From: Fasciolopsis buskii
Taxonomy: Eukaryota > Platyhelminthes > Trematoda > Plagiorchiida > Fasciolidae
DNA: 64,000 bases
NCBI GenBank assembly: GCA_008360955.1
Contig: LUCM01009108.1
Location: 284,960-348,959 of the forward strand
Direction of reading: 5' to 3'
Of the stretch, positions 12,990 to 24,999 are shown piece after piece (positions within the stretch are counted from its first letter, which is position 1; the number at the start of each line of letters is the position of its first letter). The notes below the pieces were generated by a model. It did not search any database. It saw nothing but the letters and a program-made list of their open reading frames with translations, and was not told the DNA's origin. Both the position numbers and the translations under genes were made by a program.

Positions 12990-15900
12990 CTAGGCCGTCA
13001 AGTTATGGATCCGCGATCTGGATTTGTATAAGCGTTCCGGCGGCGGTGGGATATTTAAAGAGGATCTCAATTCGGCCATATCTTTGGTCCAATGCTCCTC
13101 GAAATACACATTCATCAAGAAGTCTCCATGCAATCCGACACGGAGAGCATAATCCAAATGATTTTTTAGATAGTCCTTCGTTTGTCTGAAATTAACGGTA
13201 GATAGGCCGGTAAAAACATTACCGTGAATCATAGGTAAGCCGACAGGGAGATGAAACTGGCAATAATTTCGATGTTCCGACGCAATAAAGAAAATAGCTG
13301 ATTCATTGTGCAGCGTGTCCAAGCGTTCTTGGACTATCACGAGCATAAGCTGAAGATTGGAATTTTCTTTTCACCCACTAACAAGAACTGGGGTAATCAC
13401 TAATGGTTGGTTGAAAAAATCGCCTAAAATGTCGTTAGAATCAACCTTAAATGGACAATTGACAACAATCATTCTTAAGTAGTAATTCAGAAATTACAGT
13501 TATTGCGTTTCCAAACTTGACTAAACTATGCATAACACTGAAGCACGAGACGTCGACATTAGACGTCATGCAGGAGGACAACAGCACAGAAGTGACTGAG
13601 CACTGTAACGCAGGAATACAAGTTACACGGGGTATCGGCGCCCCTCACAGAATAGAAGAGAATGCGTAGCGCCCGATATGCACGATCGCAAAGCCTGCAT
13701 GCGGTCTGGCAGGAAATTAACGCACATTGACGTTGGAGGTATAATGGTACGGACCTGGGCCCTCAGGACCTGTAGTCGCACAACGGAAAGGGACGGATGG
13801 GAAGCCCATTGATTGAGCGATCACAAGAGAACCGACCATGGGATTGCAAAGGCTAGCACATCAGCTGGCGAGAGAAAAGAACAATACGTAATACCCACCA
13901 ATACAAGTCAGGAGTCAAGTGAGCTTTGCCGTTCGTACCGTTCTCGAAATGACCTTGGTAGATAGCAAAAAAACAACCAGAAAGCTAGATTTTGTACAAC
14001 CTTTGAAGTTATGTGAAAACTTTCAACGGGGCAAAATTTAAAATACCGCCGATTTCGGAATATCTCGAGTGTCATAGGCCCCTACAGATAAATATTAACA
14101 GCGAAAACTTGCGGCACTAGAAACCTTAGAATGATTACCAACGTTAATAAAAGTACCTAACCACAAGATAATATTATGGAGTTACTAGTATACTTCGGGT
14201 TTTTTGTGGTTTCTCAGTATGAACGTTTTTTCGAACAAACCGGTCTCTTATCGAAACAGTGGCAACCTAGACAGAATGCCCACTCCAAGGTGAACTTCGG
14301 AGTGCTCGGAAGGCGCTTGGACACGTTCAACAACAGCTTCTCAGGAAAATAGAACAATACACTCGGGCAAACACACTTTCACAACAGCGTTACACCTGTA
14401 ACATAACACACATCTAACAGCAACCTTCACGCTATCCAATTACTAACAATCAATTACAAGAAAACCTATTTCATAGTCCCCGGTGTTTTACTATCGAAAA
14501 TGAATGTGAAAACGAAGATTATCACTCTTACAGTAACAATTTACACTCAAAAGATACTTGCGTACTTCTGGGGCGAAACACATTCTATACGATCGATAGG
14601 AGTATTTCAAGTTGATCAGGCCGGAATTGGTCGGAGTAGGACAACCAATGTCCAATCCAATGAAGTTTGAGCATTTCAGGTATAACAGCCCATAGCAAGG
14701 TAGAAGTTTAAGGCCATTATCTACTCAATTTTTGATAACTTTAATGTGCTATAGGCACTTAGTAAAAATTGCAAAACTGTGTTGTCGATAGTGTCAGAGG
14801 CGTTCTCAAGTTGCAGATAGGAGGACAGATTAAAAATCGGGGATTCTCAGTGAGCCAGCTGAGGGCAGACTTACTGAATACGCGACTGCGGACAAGCACC
14901 AACAGCTGCAGCAGCAGTGGTTAGAACGTGGTGGATTTTGATATGATTGTAAGAACTCCGGATAAACACTGTGGAGCGACAAGACTGACCGGCTAGGAAA
15001 TAAGAACATAACGTCTTTTTTTCGAGGTTTTGTATTTAATCGTAAGGCCTACGAACCCGACTCCTCATTCTCCGTGTCTACCAAAATATCGAGAAAGAAG
15101 CGAGTCGCTGGATACCATTGATCCGAAAGACGAGCTGAACTGCTGGTCACCGGCTCCCAGCCCTATCGTACTCCGGCGTCATCCATACTGGGTCTCCTGA
15201 GTTAAGGTAAGCTTATTTTCAGTCTGAAAACCCAACGAACAAAACCTTCACGGAAACATGGATTTAGATGAACACCAAATGAAACCACAAACATGGTTGT
15301 TCCCTATTTAAAAGGCACATGTGATTAGGATGATCGGACAGCACTGAGCAGTGGCATTTACTGAAAAGGCGTCCCATCAAAGTTAGTGAATCTATTGCGA
15401 TCACTGTACCCGCATGCTTCTATCCACGCCTTAGCATACGGCTACCTATCGAGTTCATTCGAAACGAACAGCGGCATTTGACAAGAATGTCCCTTTTCGC
15501 TTTTCTTGTTTAAATTGGCGAAGGGAGCCTTAGGATATCTTCAGGATGTCATTATTGAAGTGGCGAATGGTGAAGAACCATACGGAACATGTACAACACA
15601 CAGTAGACCAACCTATAAGAGCTGTAGCACCTTTCGATATTTGCCTTGCACTTCCGAAGTGTGAAGTACCGTTAAAATACTGGCAGCCGCGTGCATATCC
15701 AAGGCACGAGCACCTTAAGATGTAATGAAGCCCTTGTGGCGCCGACAAGATATTGACGTTTTGCACTTAGATCTGTTGTGTGGCTATGAGACTTGGAATT
15801 TTTGTTGTTTGGAGGTTTTCAATCATTGTTAGTCGCTTGATATCGGTGAGATTGAATGGGACGACCGTGCAAGTAATGAGCGGATTAGATACGCAGTATT

Positions 15901-17797
15901 GGTTACCGGTTCAGAGGCAACCTATCAGTACATCAAGCTTAACAAACTTTGATGGCCTGGTCCAATGTTGCACGTGATGAACACACGTTTACCGTACTGA
16001 GGTCTGCTTTCTTTTACTCTTTCGGAATACAAAAAGCCACTTGGCGGTCAACAGACGACGTTGCGGCGTGGGGTGGGAAGACATAGCAAACCTACGTAAT
16101 GTAGGTGTCTCAGGTCTCCGTGGTTGAGACCCAAAAGATTTCTCAATCAGCTGGCTGGAGACACTGAAGGTTATTGCAGGGAACCATGAATGGTGGTCAT
16201 GTTGACGATTTCTGTCGAAAATAAAGCACACTTAGACTATATTCCGTGCATTATTTTTCCTCCTGTTCATGTAAGTCCACCCTCTGCTCCCTTTACAAAT
16301 TCACTCTTTTTACAGCAAGGCGTAGCTCTGGAAGAGAGGCCGCCGCCACATGGACCCGCTTTTCTATTTAACACTGAGTGATGGCGATAAACAGGTGCGA
16401 CGTGTGTGTACGCGCATGCATGTACATGGTTATGACTCACTGCTTGTTAGCGACAATTTCCATGGAGCTCAAGCTTCGCCTATATCCTCTCCTATTTTAC
16501 TTTGCAATTACGTGAAAACCATTTGGAATTCTGGTAAAAATACGAACTGATATCCGAAAGGTCTCGTCCACATAGCTTCCAGACGCAATCGATCTTACAT
16601 GGGTACATTTACATGTACTAATCACTAGCCCAATATCCTAAAACTTATGAGGAGATGTTTGATAGGCCTTGTGGAAAAGAGATACTTCTTGCTAATTCCA
16701 AAGATTTATGATGTAATTCGTAAGTAATGTGGGAAATGGCATAGTCTTTCTGGTCATTTCTATTATTGTCGATTCAGAAAAAGTAGCATGACAATAACTG
16801 GGTGGAATCACTTCTTGTTGTATAGTTGCCCAATATGGTGTAGAACGCAAATACCTGGCTCAGATAGAGCCGCAGTGTAAGAAACTATTTTTTTCTATGC
16901 GGTACGGTGACTATGTTTTTGTAAACATACTGAAAAGCTGGAAAGTGCATGGATGAATCAAGGGAATGAGTTGGAGAACCCTTACGATACCACGGCAACT
17001 AACGGTCCATTCTGAACTTACTTGGGAGCAAGTCTAAGCGATCCAAAAAATCCGCCCGTCAAACACATAGGTAATCGATTCTGCATACCCTCGACCCATT
17101 TGACAACCACTTCACCGAGCATATCTGTTGGCTGTTCAAGAAGGGTGTGAACTAGATCATGAATTTCCCTGTATCGCTGCATCACATAGGCCAATTCGTG
17201 ATCATCCACGTAACGCACAATGTGGCGATCATCCGGTGAATAGTGCTAAACAAATCATTATCATCCATAATATGGTCGTAAAACGGTGGTGAATATACTT
17301 ACGTAGTGATCCATAAATGTCACATAGGCTTTCCCGAAACTATTGTCTGGTAACTGGCGAAGGTAGTTCAGATCTACTGTATGAGTACGTATTCGTGGTT
17401 TTTCTCTAACGCATGGGATTGAGACGATAAAGAAAAATTACTGTGCAATACCGTAGAATACGTGATCCAACAGGATCTTCAAGCATCTTTTGACGCATAT
17501 AGCGCAAGGCTACCGGGCCACTTAATTCCCCAAAAACAGATAGTAAATCTATAAGTACCAAATAAATAAGGGTTTTTGCACACACCTAACAAACGAACCT
17601 GCTCGTCGAGGATCGGAGAACACACCAATACCACTGCCAACAGTAAGCAGAAACCTTTGCAAAGGTGTCAGCTGAATTGGATTCAGTGCTTCTTGATTTG
17701 AAAGCTGACGCGAAGTTGTTACAATTGGGGTGGTCCCTCCGCTTAAAACGGGAAGGCACCGAAACAATGCGGCAGAGCACCGAATGGTGTTCAGCAT
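12990..17797 (-). CDS. COQ4: COQ4, ubiquinone biosynthesis protein, mitochondrial
   Basis: Complete five-exon gene on the minus strand: 17599-17797 (ATG), 17452-17548, 17303-17405, 17022-17245 and 12990-13185 (TAG). The exons total 819 nt, i.e. 272 residues plus stop, close to the usual animal COQ4 length, and all phases close. The N-terminus is basic/hydroxylated and acid-poor, as in a mitochondrial targeting peptide. Recognisable blocks are [20 protein letters not shown] (after residue 40), [30 protein letters not shown] and a C-terminal [18 protein letters not shown]. The family metal/lipid motif HDxxHx11E is intact as H162, D163, H166 and E178. COQ4 is known to act in the matrix-side complex Q and in decarboxylation/hydroxylation of the ubiquinone head group. 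Introns 1-3 are 50, 46 and 57 nt; intron 4 (13186-17021) is 3.8 kb and contains an LTR-like repeat and an RTE fragment. The residue after HTLL is Glu (E170) where Gly is common. Confidence 0.96.
13525..13924 (-). repeat. LTR-like dispersed repeat, copy A
   Basis: Shares ordered blocks with the copies at 21966-22282, 24460-24660 and 60050-60430: a GAAGCACGAGAC-type block, then GTAGTCGCACAACGG, then a block ending CAGGAGTCAAGTGAGC. The copies are diverged (roughly 60-80% by eye). It lies in COQ4 intron 4. The LTR interpretation rests on the TATA box in copy D and is inference. Confidence 0.55.
15350..16400 (+). pseudogene. RTE-like reverse transcriptase fragment (3' half)
   Basis: Decayed plus-strand fragment inside COQ4 intron 4, antisense to COQ4. 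Frames interrupted by stops match the 3' part of the other RTE copies here: a [11 protein letters not shown] block (cf. CPVSPYLFNFV), an IIEVANGE block, a CGYETW-type block, an NHC then W-D-R block, and a 3' end TTTAACACTGAGTGATGGCG like the other RTE tails. No intact frame. Confidence 0.75.
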
Positions 17798-17929
17798 CGT
17801 TTACTGTCTTCACAGTTTTAGAGAAGTCGGGTTAAAAGTAAATTCTGCAGATGAAACAAAGACCAAACACTCAGAAAGGTGATAATACCGGCAGAGTGAA
17901 TAAACAATAAAGAAAATCACGTATAAAAT

Positions 17930-17952
17930 TTATATATATATATTTATATGTA
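17930..17952. repeat. TA microsatellite upstream of COQ4
   Basis: TTTATATATATATATTTATATG about 135 nt 5' of the COQ4 start codon (minus strand). Could contribute a TATA-like element, but that is not shown. Confidence 0.7.
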
Positions 17953-18080
17953 AACGAAATAATTCCCCATGTGGTACCATCGCTCGGATGACCGTTAAGA
18001 AACCATGGAAGCATTGTACAGCTGTTCCAGTCTTGTTAGGAATCATCAGCAGTGAACATCCACTGCGCCCGAAATGAAAA

Positions 18081-18139
18081 GCGGACCCGGGACGAACGAC
18101 TTCCAGTCGAAAGCCTTAGCCATTACGCTACCGGACAGG
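18081..18139 (-). repeat. tRNA-like relic
   Basis: Minus strand GGTAGCGTAATGGCTAAGGC (A-box-like), CTTTCGACTGGAAGTCG, then GTCCCGGGTCCGC (weak B box). No complete cloverleaf was seen. Confidence 0.3.
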
Positions 18140-18344
18140 CTCTGAATGGCTTATTGAACTTCACCACATGCTAATGCACACATCCGCCTTTGATTTCCAC
18201 GGCCACGGATCGCAAACGCACAGCAATGGATCCCTTCTAACAGATGACTTCCCAGTAGTTAGCCAAAGAATGACGAAGGCTTTGGATATAACCTACAAAG
18301 CTTAGGTATTTGAAATTTGTTAGTAGTAGGACATTGGATACTTT

Positions 18345-19609
18345 TATCTTTTGTTCAACCTGTCTCTTCTGCCCCAACCATATCTATTTGCCCCTTCTGC
18401 CTACTCATAGTATCACCATTGATAACACGCCCAATACTCCCAACGGTTTATTGTCAAGTAGTGTAGTAGGTGGTTTTCAGTCTGTTAGCTCACATTTTCT
18501 CAAGCCTCGTCAGCCTCTGAATCTTGGTTCCTTCAATGTGCGCAATTTAATGCAGGCTGGCCAACAGGCTTGTTTGGCTCTGACAGTGGACTCACTTTCG
18601 ATTGATGTCTGCTGCGTGAGTGAAACACGAATTCAGGATTCGAGTAGAGTAGAGTAATTCAACTAACTGCGCCAAATGTCTCGTCAAGATATTTCCCGCA
18701 CACTTCAGGAGACGAAGCAGCTGAAGCTGTGGGTCAACGCGGTGTAGGAATAGTCTTGAGGGAGAAGGCTGAAACAGTCCTTTTAGACTGGATCCCAGTC
18801 AACAGTCGCTTGTGCGCCATAAGACTGCAGGGATCAGTCGGCGTCCGAAAGGATAGTAGTGTTAAGCGTAGTTTATTTGTTACATCGGTATACGTTCCAA
18901 CAGACTGCAGTACTGACATGCAGAAAGACGAATTTTACGATAACCTCGTCACTCTTGTTCGGAAGAGCAAACGCTCTGACGTTCTAGTGGTAGCAGGTGA
19001 CTTTAATGCACAAGTTGGAAAACTGAGTGCATCGGAGTCCTGTTTAGGTGGGCGGTACGCCTTGCCCGCTCAGCCAACAGACAACGGGGAAAGACTTCTC
19101 CAATTGTATGCAGATAATCATTTATTCTTATCCATTACGAATTTCCGACACAGTTCGCGTCGCACAGCGAGATGGCGCTCTAACTCGACAGGTAATCTGA
19201 GTCAGATTGACCATATCGCAGTTAGCTACCGTTGGCGCGGTTCTGCCCAGAACTGTCGATCATACTGGACCACGTACGTCGAATCGGACCATGCGCTAGT
19301 TTAAATGAAATTTTTACTGCAGCTTTTCCCCTCTTCAGAAGCCGAATATTCGACTCCACTTCCACTTCCGTTGGGGATCAAGTGAGACCTCCCAAGGATT
19401 CACAGCTCCAGACGTCGGACTAAATACGTTAGCGTGTGGCCAGCTAAACTGATCCTTGAAATGCTCTGCCCAACGGTCCAGTCTTTCCTGTCTACCATGA
19501 ATGAGCTCTCCAGTCCTATCGCACACGACTTCACTAACTGACGATCGCCGCCCACCGCTGTCGCGTATAAGCTTTGACTGTCACCTGAAGCGGACGCCAC
19601 TTCCATCTC
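18345..19609 (+). mobile_element. RTE-like retrotransposon, endonuclease region, left inverted copy
   Basis: Encodes an AP-endonuclease-like region: LGSFNVRNLMQAGQQACLAL, then DVCCVSETRIQDSS, a stop/frameshift near 18655, then VYVPTDCSTDMQKDEFYDNL, VVAGDFNAQVGKL and IDHIAVSYRWRGSAQNCRSY near 19200-19260, the hallmark of trematode RTE-class elements. Coding is broken by stops. From 18372 to 19609 it is the exact mirror of 19662-20899. Outside that block the two copies remain homologous but diverged. Confidence 0.85.
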
Positions 19610-19661
19610 NNNNNNNNNNNNNNNNNNNNNNNNNNNNNNNNNNNNNNNNNNNNNNNNNNNN
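19610..19661. other. assembly gap (52 N)
   Basis: Run of N exactly at the axis of the inverted repeat; the bases on each side (CCATCTC / GAGATGG) are reverse complements. The true spacer length is unknown. Confidence 0.99.
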
Positions 19662-21410
19662 GAGATGGAAGTGGCGTCCGCTTCAGGTGACAGTCAAAGC
19701 TTATACGCGACAGCGGTGGGCGGCGATCGTCAGTTAGTGAAGTCGTGTGCGATAGGACTGGAGAGCTCATTCATGGTAGACAGGAAAGACTGGACCGTTG
19801 GGCAGAGCATTTCAAGGATCAGTTTAGCTGGCCACACGCTAACGTATTTAGTCCGACGTCTGGAGCTGTGAATCCTTGGGAGGTCTCACTTGATCCCCAA
19901 CGGAAGTGGAAGTGGAGTCGAATATTCGGCTTCTGAAGAGGGGAAAAGCTGCAGTAAAAATTTCATTTAAACTAGCGCATGGTCCGATTCGACGTACGTG
20001 GTCCAGTATGATCGACAGTTCTGGGCAGAACCGCGCCAACGGTAGCTAACTGCGATATGGTCAATCTGACTCAGATTACCTGTCGAGTTAGAGCGCCATC
20101 TCGCTGTGCGACGCGAACTGTGTCGGAAATTCGTAATGGATAAGAATAAATGATTATCTGCATACAATTGGAGAAGTCTTTCCCCGTTGTCTGTTGGCTG
20201 AGCGGGCAAGGCGTACCGCCCACCTAAACAGGACTCCGATGCACTCAGTTTTCCAACTTGTGCATTAAAGTCACCTGCTACCACTAGAACGTCAGAGCGT
20301 TTGCTCTTCCGAACAAGAGTGACGAGGTTATCGTAAAATTCGTCTTTCTGCATGTCAGTACTGCAGTCTGTTGGAACGTATACCGATGTAACAAATAAAC
20401 TACGCTTAACACTACTATCCTTTCGGACGCCGACTGATCCCTGCAGTCTTATGGCGCACAAGCGACTGTTGACTGGGATCCAGTCTAAAAGGACTGTTTC
20501 AGCCTTCTCCCTCAAGACTATTCCTACACCGCGTTGACCCACAGCTTCAGCTGCTTCGTCTCCTGAAGTGTGCGGGAAATATCTTGACGAGACATTTGGC
20601 GCAGTTAGTTGAATTACTCTACTCTACTCGAATCCTGAATTCGTGTTTCACTCACGCAGCAGACATCAATCGAAAGTGAGTCCACTGTCAGAGCCAAACA
20701 AGCCTGTTGGCCAGCCTGCATTAAATTGCGCACATTGAAGGAACCAAGATTCAGAGGCTGACGAGGCTTGAGAAAATGTGAGCTAACAGACTGAAAACCA
20801 CCTACTACACTACTTGACAATAAACCGTTGGGAGTATTGGGCGTGTTATCAATGGTGATACTATGAGTAGGCAGAAGGGGCAAATGGATATGGTTGGGGA
20901 GAGAAGAGAGCGGTTGAATAGGAGAGGGAACTCTGTGCAGTAACATGCTTGTCACTGCCCACCCTATCTGCTCTCGATGCAATGGGCAGCGCCGTCGTGA
21001 TTATCCTGCGCAAAGACCGATGCAGTATGGAATTATTTGTGTGTGTAACTCATGGGAATTGATGATCGGGTACTGCTAGGGAGTCCGGCCGTTAAGTAGA
21101 AGAACGATTAGGGTTCTCAACCAAAGCCTTCCGTTCTGACAAGAACCTGACCGCAACGCAGTGGGGTGTTACTGTGCGGAAGCCAATCTACTTAGAGCAA
21201 TTATTCTAGCACTCATTTTTTCCGACTGAGCTGGCAGCTCACAGCAATCCCTGACCGGAAGGACCAGGAGACTGCTTTGCCAGACCTCCACCCATTGACC
21301 TTTCAGGCATGACTGGGTCTTCGGCTTGAGATATGCCATCCTGTGTAGCTCATTGGGTCATGGACGCACACGAGCTGCCACACTACGTCAAGGTGCAGTC
21401 TCGTGATGAT
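19662..21410 (-). mobile_element. RTE-like retrotransposon, endonuclease region and 5' leader, right inverted copy
   Basis: Minus-strand mirror of the left copy (identical 191-codon frame, here at 19967-20542), but it continues further 5' than the left copy. Frames such as HREQIGWAVTSMLLHRV precede the endonuclease start, and a non-coding leader-like stretch runs to about 21410. The same internal stops as the left copy show it is not active. Confidence 0.8.
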
Positions 21411-21488
21411 TCGGAATGGAGAATTAACTGTGAGCATTACGAGAAGAAAGCTGAGAAATAAAAGGGGACCAACATAACGAAGAAGTTA

Positions 21489-21530
21489 TAGACAGACAGA
21501 CAGACAGATAGACAGAGAAAGAGACAGGCT
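21489..21530. repeat. GACA/GATA microsatellite
   Basis: Tandem GACA units with one GATA variant followed by GACAGAGAAAGAGACAGG. Confidence 0.85.
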
Positions 21531-21965
21531 GGATCAAAACAGAGACCACGGATGAATGAATAATGCTCAGAGGAAATGGAAAAGGGAATTTTGCAACCCC
21601 GTTAGCCAAATCTGTCCATACTGCTGTGCTAAATGTGTGTAAGCGCGAACTTTCTGCAGATTTTTTCGCAGCAAACATGATTGGTTCACTAAATCTTCGC
21701 CAATAAATGAGAATGCAGCGCGCAATCGATAGCTACGTTGAACGCACAAACCTTCATTGCGTAGGTGGCGGATTATCCTTCTGTAATACATTGGCGCACG
21801 AGAGTGATGTAAACACACCAGAAGTGCCAATGACGTGAATTGATCGAAAGAGGACTTTATGTCATATCTAGAGTATCACGGTGACCGGATACTAGCGGGA
21901 TGAAACAAATGCCCCGGTCTTTGCTCATCGTAAGTGGCATTTGTTAATAAAATATTCATTTCACA

Positions 21966-22282
21966 TAGCTACGCCGAAATTATTTTGTTGCGTTGCCGGG
22001 CTTAGTTGATCCGCCCACAAACTGAAGCGAAATACGCAAGCACCAGCGTCGCACGACAGTACAGCAGCACACAGCCCGTGGTCTAGTAGGACACGAACAC
22101 AGGCTGAGTGGGGACGGTAGTTCGGGCCCAAGTGTTTAGTCCCCGTAGTCGCACAACGAATTGAATGAAACTGCCGCTTAGTTGAGTGTGCAACTACACA
22201 GTACAGAAAAGTGGCGCGGAATACGAACAGCCAACCCAGCCCGCTGGCAAAAGAGACAAAGCGAACACAGGGCACTACTGCG
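21966..22282 (-). repeat. LTR-like dispersed repeat, copy B
   Basis: Read on the minus strand it matches the 60-kb copy over ordered blocks: AGCGGGCTG, GCTGTTCGTATT, the CGTGTCCTACTAGACCACGG type block and GTGCGACTACGGG. It begins near a CGGCAACGCAAC-like block. It is the best-preserved minus-strand copy and has the same orientation as copy C, 2.2 kb away. Confidence 0.6.
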
Positions 22283-22565
22283 AGTTTATTGGTGGCCCGC
22301 AAATAAATATCCGAATTCAATTGATCGCTATCCTTTACATAGTTTGGCTGGGTGGACTTAGTCGATATTTGAAACAGTCAATCAGAAAACGCGTTTTGAC
22401 GAACATGTTCGCGGAAATATAACAGTTTTCAACCGCGCGATACTTGAAATAACGTTAATTTCGAAATTCTGAGAAAATAGGAAGTTTTCTTCGACAATTA
22501 GTAACGAACCAGAACTCGCGGCACTAAAATCCCCAGAGTGGTCACCGACCACAACGCACCTCCCA

Positions 22566-22994
22566 TCACAGACCCATCCGATTTTCATGGACGCGGCTGG
22601 AGAAAGTCTCAGGGACTGGTAGATTCCCCTGAACGGCAAAGTATGTGATAACTGTGTCTTGTGCTTCAATTTCTTCCACTTGGCACATGGTTTCGATACC
22701 GCGAGCGAACCCCGAGAAGTCTAGAATCTCGGAAGATGTTGGCGGGCTGTGGGTGAAACCGACGTACGTTGTGCCGATGGCGTCGCTAGTATCGGAGGAG
22801 ATCGACGTTATGTACTCAGATATGGTGCGACAGCTGACCATAGTGAAGCAGTAGTTAGGTCGTTTGGTGTTTCGTTCACCATGGAAAACTGCCGACCAAT
22901 TCCCCGTTGTCAACAGCGCAAGCTCTGAGACAATTAGATCGGACGGTTCTACATGCCGAAAATCCTCGGCAGCTGGTAGGCACTTTTCTGCCAT
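22566..22994 (-). CDS. hypothetical 142-residue protein
   Basis: An uninterrupted minus-strand frame runs from an ATG at 22994 to a TGA at 22566. It has mixed globular composition, no obvious signal peptide, membrane segment or known motif, and several acidic stretches (for example QVEEIEAQDTV). I do not recognise it. It sits between two same-oriented LTR-like repeats (21966-22282 and 24460-24660), so it may belong to a short retroelement-like unit instead of a host gene. Its length is notable because most other frames of this size here are retroelement pieces, but chance is not excluded. Confidence 0.35.
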   Translation of the reverse strand: MAEKCLPAAEDFRHVEPSDLIVSELALLTTGNWSAVFHGERNTKRPNYCFTMVSCRTISEYITSISSDTSDAIGTTYVGFTHSPPTSSEILDFSGFARGIETMCQVEEIEAQDTVITYFAVQGNLPVPETFSSRVHENRMGL

Positions 22995-23561
22995 TATAAA
23001 ATATAGAATTTCACCTTCACAACTACCTACGGTGGCACTGCTCCTCGTTATGTGCGGCCATTGATGCCTAGATCACTAGCTAGAGATAAAACGCGTGATT
23101 TAAATTACTCTGGAGCCCATAAGAAAATGGTGCTCAAAAAAAAACAAAAATAGAGCAGATCTTTGGTGAGCCCTTATTCCGTCAATTCGAACCTGACGAA
23201 AAATTTAGAAGTTGTGCTGCGACGGGCTGACTTTAAAAATGCTACTGCGGCAGCCGCAGAATGGACTATTGACGCGAAAGGAAATACCGGAGGACATCAG
23301 CAGCGGCAATACACGTTACTCATAATCGGGAGGTGTAACCTTAATGCAGCGCGCGATTAAGGAAACAAAGGACATGGATTTGAACACCGTTGTGCGGTAA
23401 CAGGGAACTTGTGGTAGCTCGGCTACTATTGATTAAAAGTACATTTTTCATCCTCCCATTCGCTCTTATTCTTATTATGTGCATCCGTTAGGACAGTGGT
23501 AAATCTGTCTGCGGTAATCCAATGTTTTCTCTATTCCACATGTCGCCATTCGTCCAAGAAT

Positions 23562-23816
23562 GCGAAAGAGAAATTTTCTCGCTGCACAGGTATCACTTTT
23601 TAAGTGCATCTCGCCTCACTTAATTGCTCTTATTTCAGGAGATCATGCGCAAGCATTTACTAAGCCCGCGCAAAAAATTTTTAAAACCCTTGAATGCGCT
23701 TCCATCTCGTTGTACTGTACACGGGACATACGAATCGCGTACATTTTATATTTTACCCGGGAACAGAGTTATTGACTATTGCATGCTGTTCCTTCTGCCC
23801 TTAAAATGGGGTTAGG
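23562..23816 (+). other. possible two-exon small frame
   Basis: ATG at 23560 opens a frame that can be joined in phase across a 49-nt GT-AG intron (GTATCA...TTTCAG, ending at 23638) to a second exon rich in basic residues that ends in a stop near 23815. The intron size matches true introns in this window. No family is recognised; it may be chance. Confidence 0.15.
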
Positions 23817-24459
23817 CAGCTGGCGGCCCGGTAGAGTGGTCACAAACGTGCATGTATAGTCTCCCAGTGGGGTAGGTCAGATAATTTGGTGTGCCATGAT
23901 TGGCCAACTTGTTGCGATCCCAAGTAGCCGTGATTTCATTGGATATCACGGTCCCGATTATTCTTTGTGCTTGCGTGGCGGAGAATGTGATGAAAAGGGT
24001 AACAAATGAGGGTGAAAATACTGGAAAAGCCATGGATCGGGTTTAATGTAGTGGATAGAAAATCATAAATAAATAATAACGCGGGTCTACACGAACATGG
24101 AATCACTATGTATGCTGAAGTAGCCTAATGCCCACTATACGATAGCTGGGAATCTCGAACTTATTTACAGTCGCGAGTAGGCCTTCGTGCCAAACCAGGA
24201 TGAGTCAAGTTTTCCTCCGTGGTTATCCAATGTACCCGACCACCACATCAATCTGGTGCATACGTAGGGAGATAATTTAGTTGAGATAAATTGGGGACCA
24301 CAACGGATTTTCCGGATTCAAGTCATCTGACCGAAATGTCGGAAGCGTGCATTGGCCGATCCCGGCTATGGACAGCAAAATCACCCAAAATGATAACACG
24401 GTAGGTGGGTTTAAAACAATCAGTTATTCAATGCTCCATGGGTACCAAAAATGGAGGAA

Positions 24460-24660
24460 TCACTTGTTGTGTTGCTCAGTTGCATTGAGCTGTGCACACG
24501 CTGAGGCACGAGACGTAAGCACTAGGCGCCGAACGATAGCACAGAGGCACATGAGCTGCCGTTTGGCAAGACCCGAACACACTGAGGTTGAAAACACAAT
24601 GTTGTCTCCTTATGGTTCCGGCTCAGATCTTTAAGCCTCATATTCGCACAGCGAATGGAG
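24460..24660 (-). repeat. LTR-like dispersed repeat, copy C (partial)
   Basis: Aligns by eye with copy B from a TTGTTGTGTTGC block through GAGGCACGAGAC to TTCGCACAGCGAATGG. The outer part seen in copies A, B and D is missing. Same orientation as copy B. Confidence 0.45.
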
Positions 24661-24999
24661 AAAGATAGCTGCTTTCTGAGTGATCAGTCGCACAAAACAA
24701 AAAACGAGGATGGACCGGCGGACTTCCCTGATCTCATTCATCTCACCATCCCGGTCGAATCCGGCCAGTGCCACTGCTGCTTTAGAGAGGTCTGGTGGGG
24801 CCGAAGCCACAAAACCACCAGCCTTATCGGGGGTACCGAAAATGCAAATTAGCCGTTGTAGCCGCAGAGTAAAACGGCCCGTTCGTTTTTTGACTTTGTG
24901 ACTGTTTTGATGTTAGTTTGATGAACACTGTTATATTTGTAAGTGCATAACCATGCCTATCGGGATAACAGATGTTTGTTGCGTTAATGTATGCACTAA

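Noticed and set aside
12990..13346. Reading the whole 118-codon minus frame, from its upstream Met, as a protein
   Set aside because: Only 12990-13185 is the COQ4 last exon; the upstream part is intron, since the TTTCAG acceptor at 13186 restores family-matching sequence and phase.
19501..19770. Frames reading through the N gap on both strands
   Set aside because: They are mirror images created by the palindrome and contain undefined residues; not coding.
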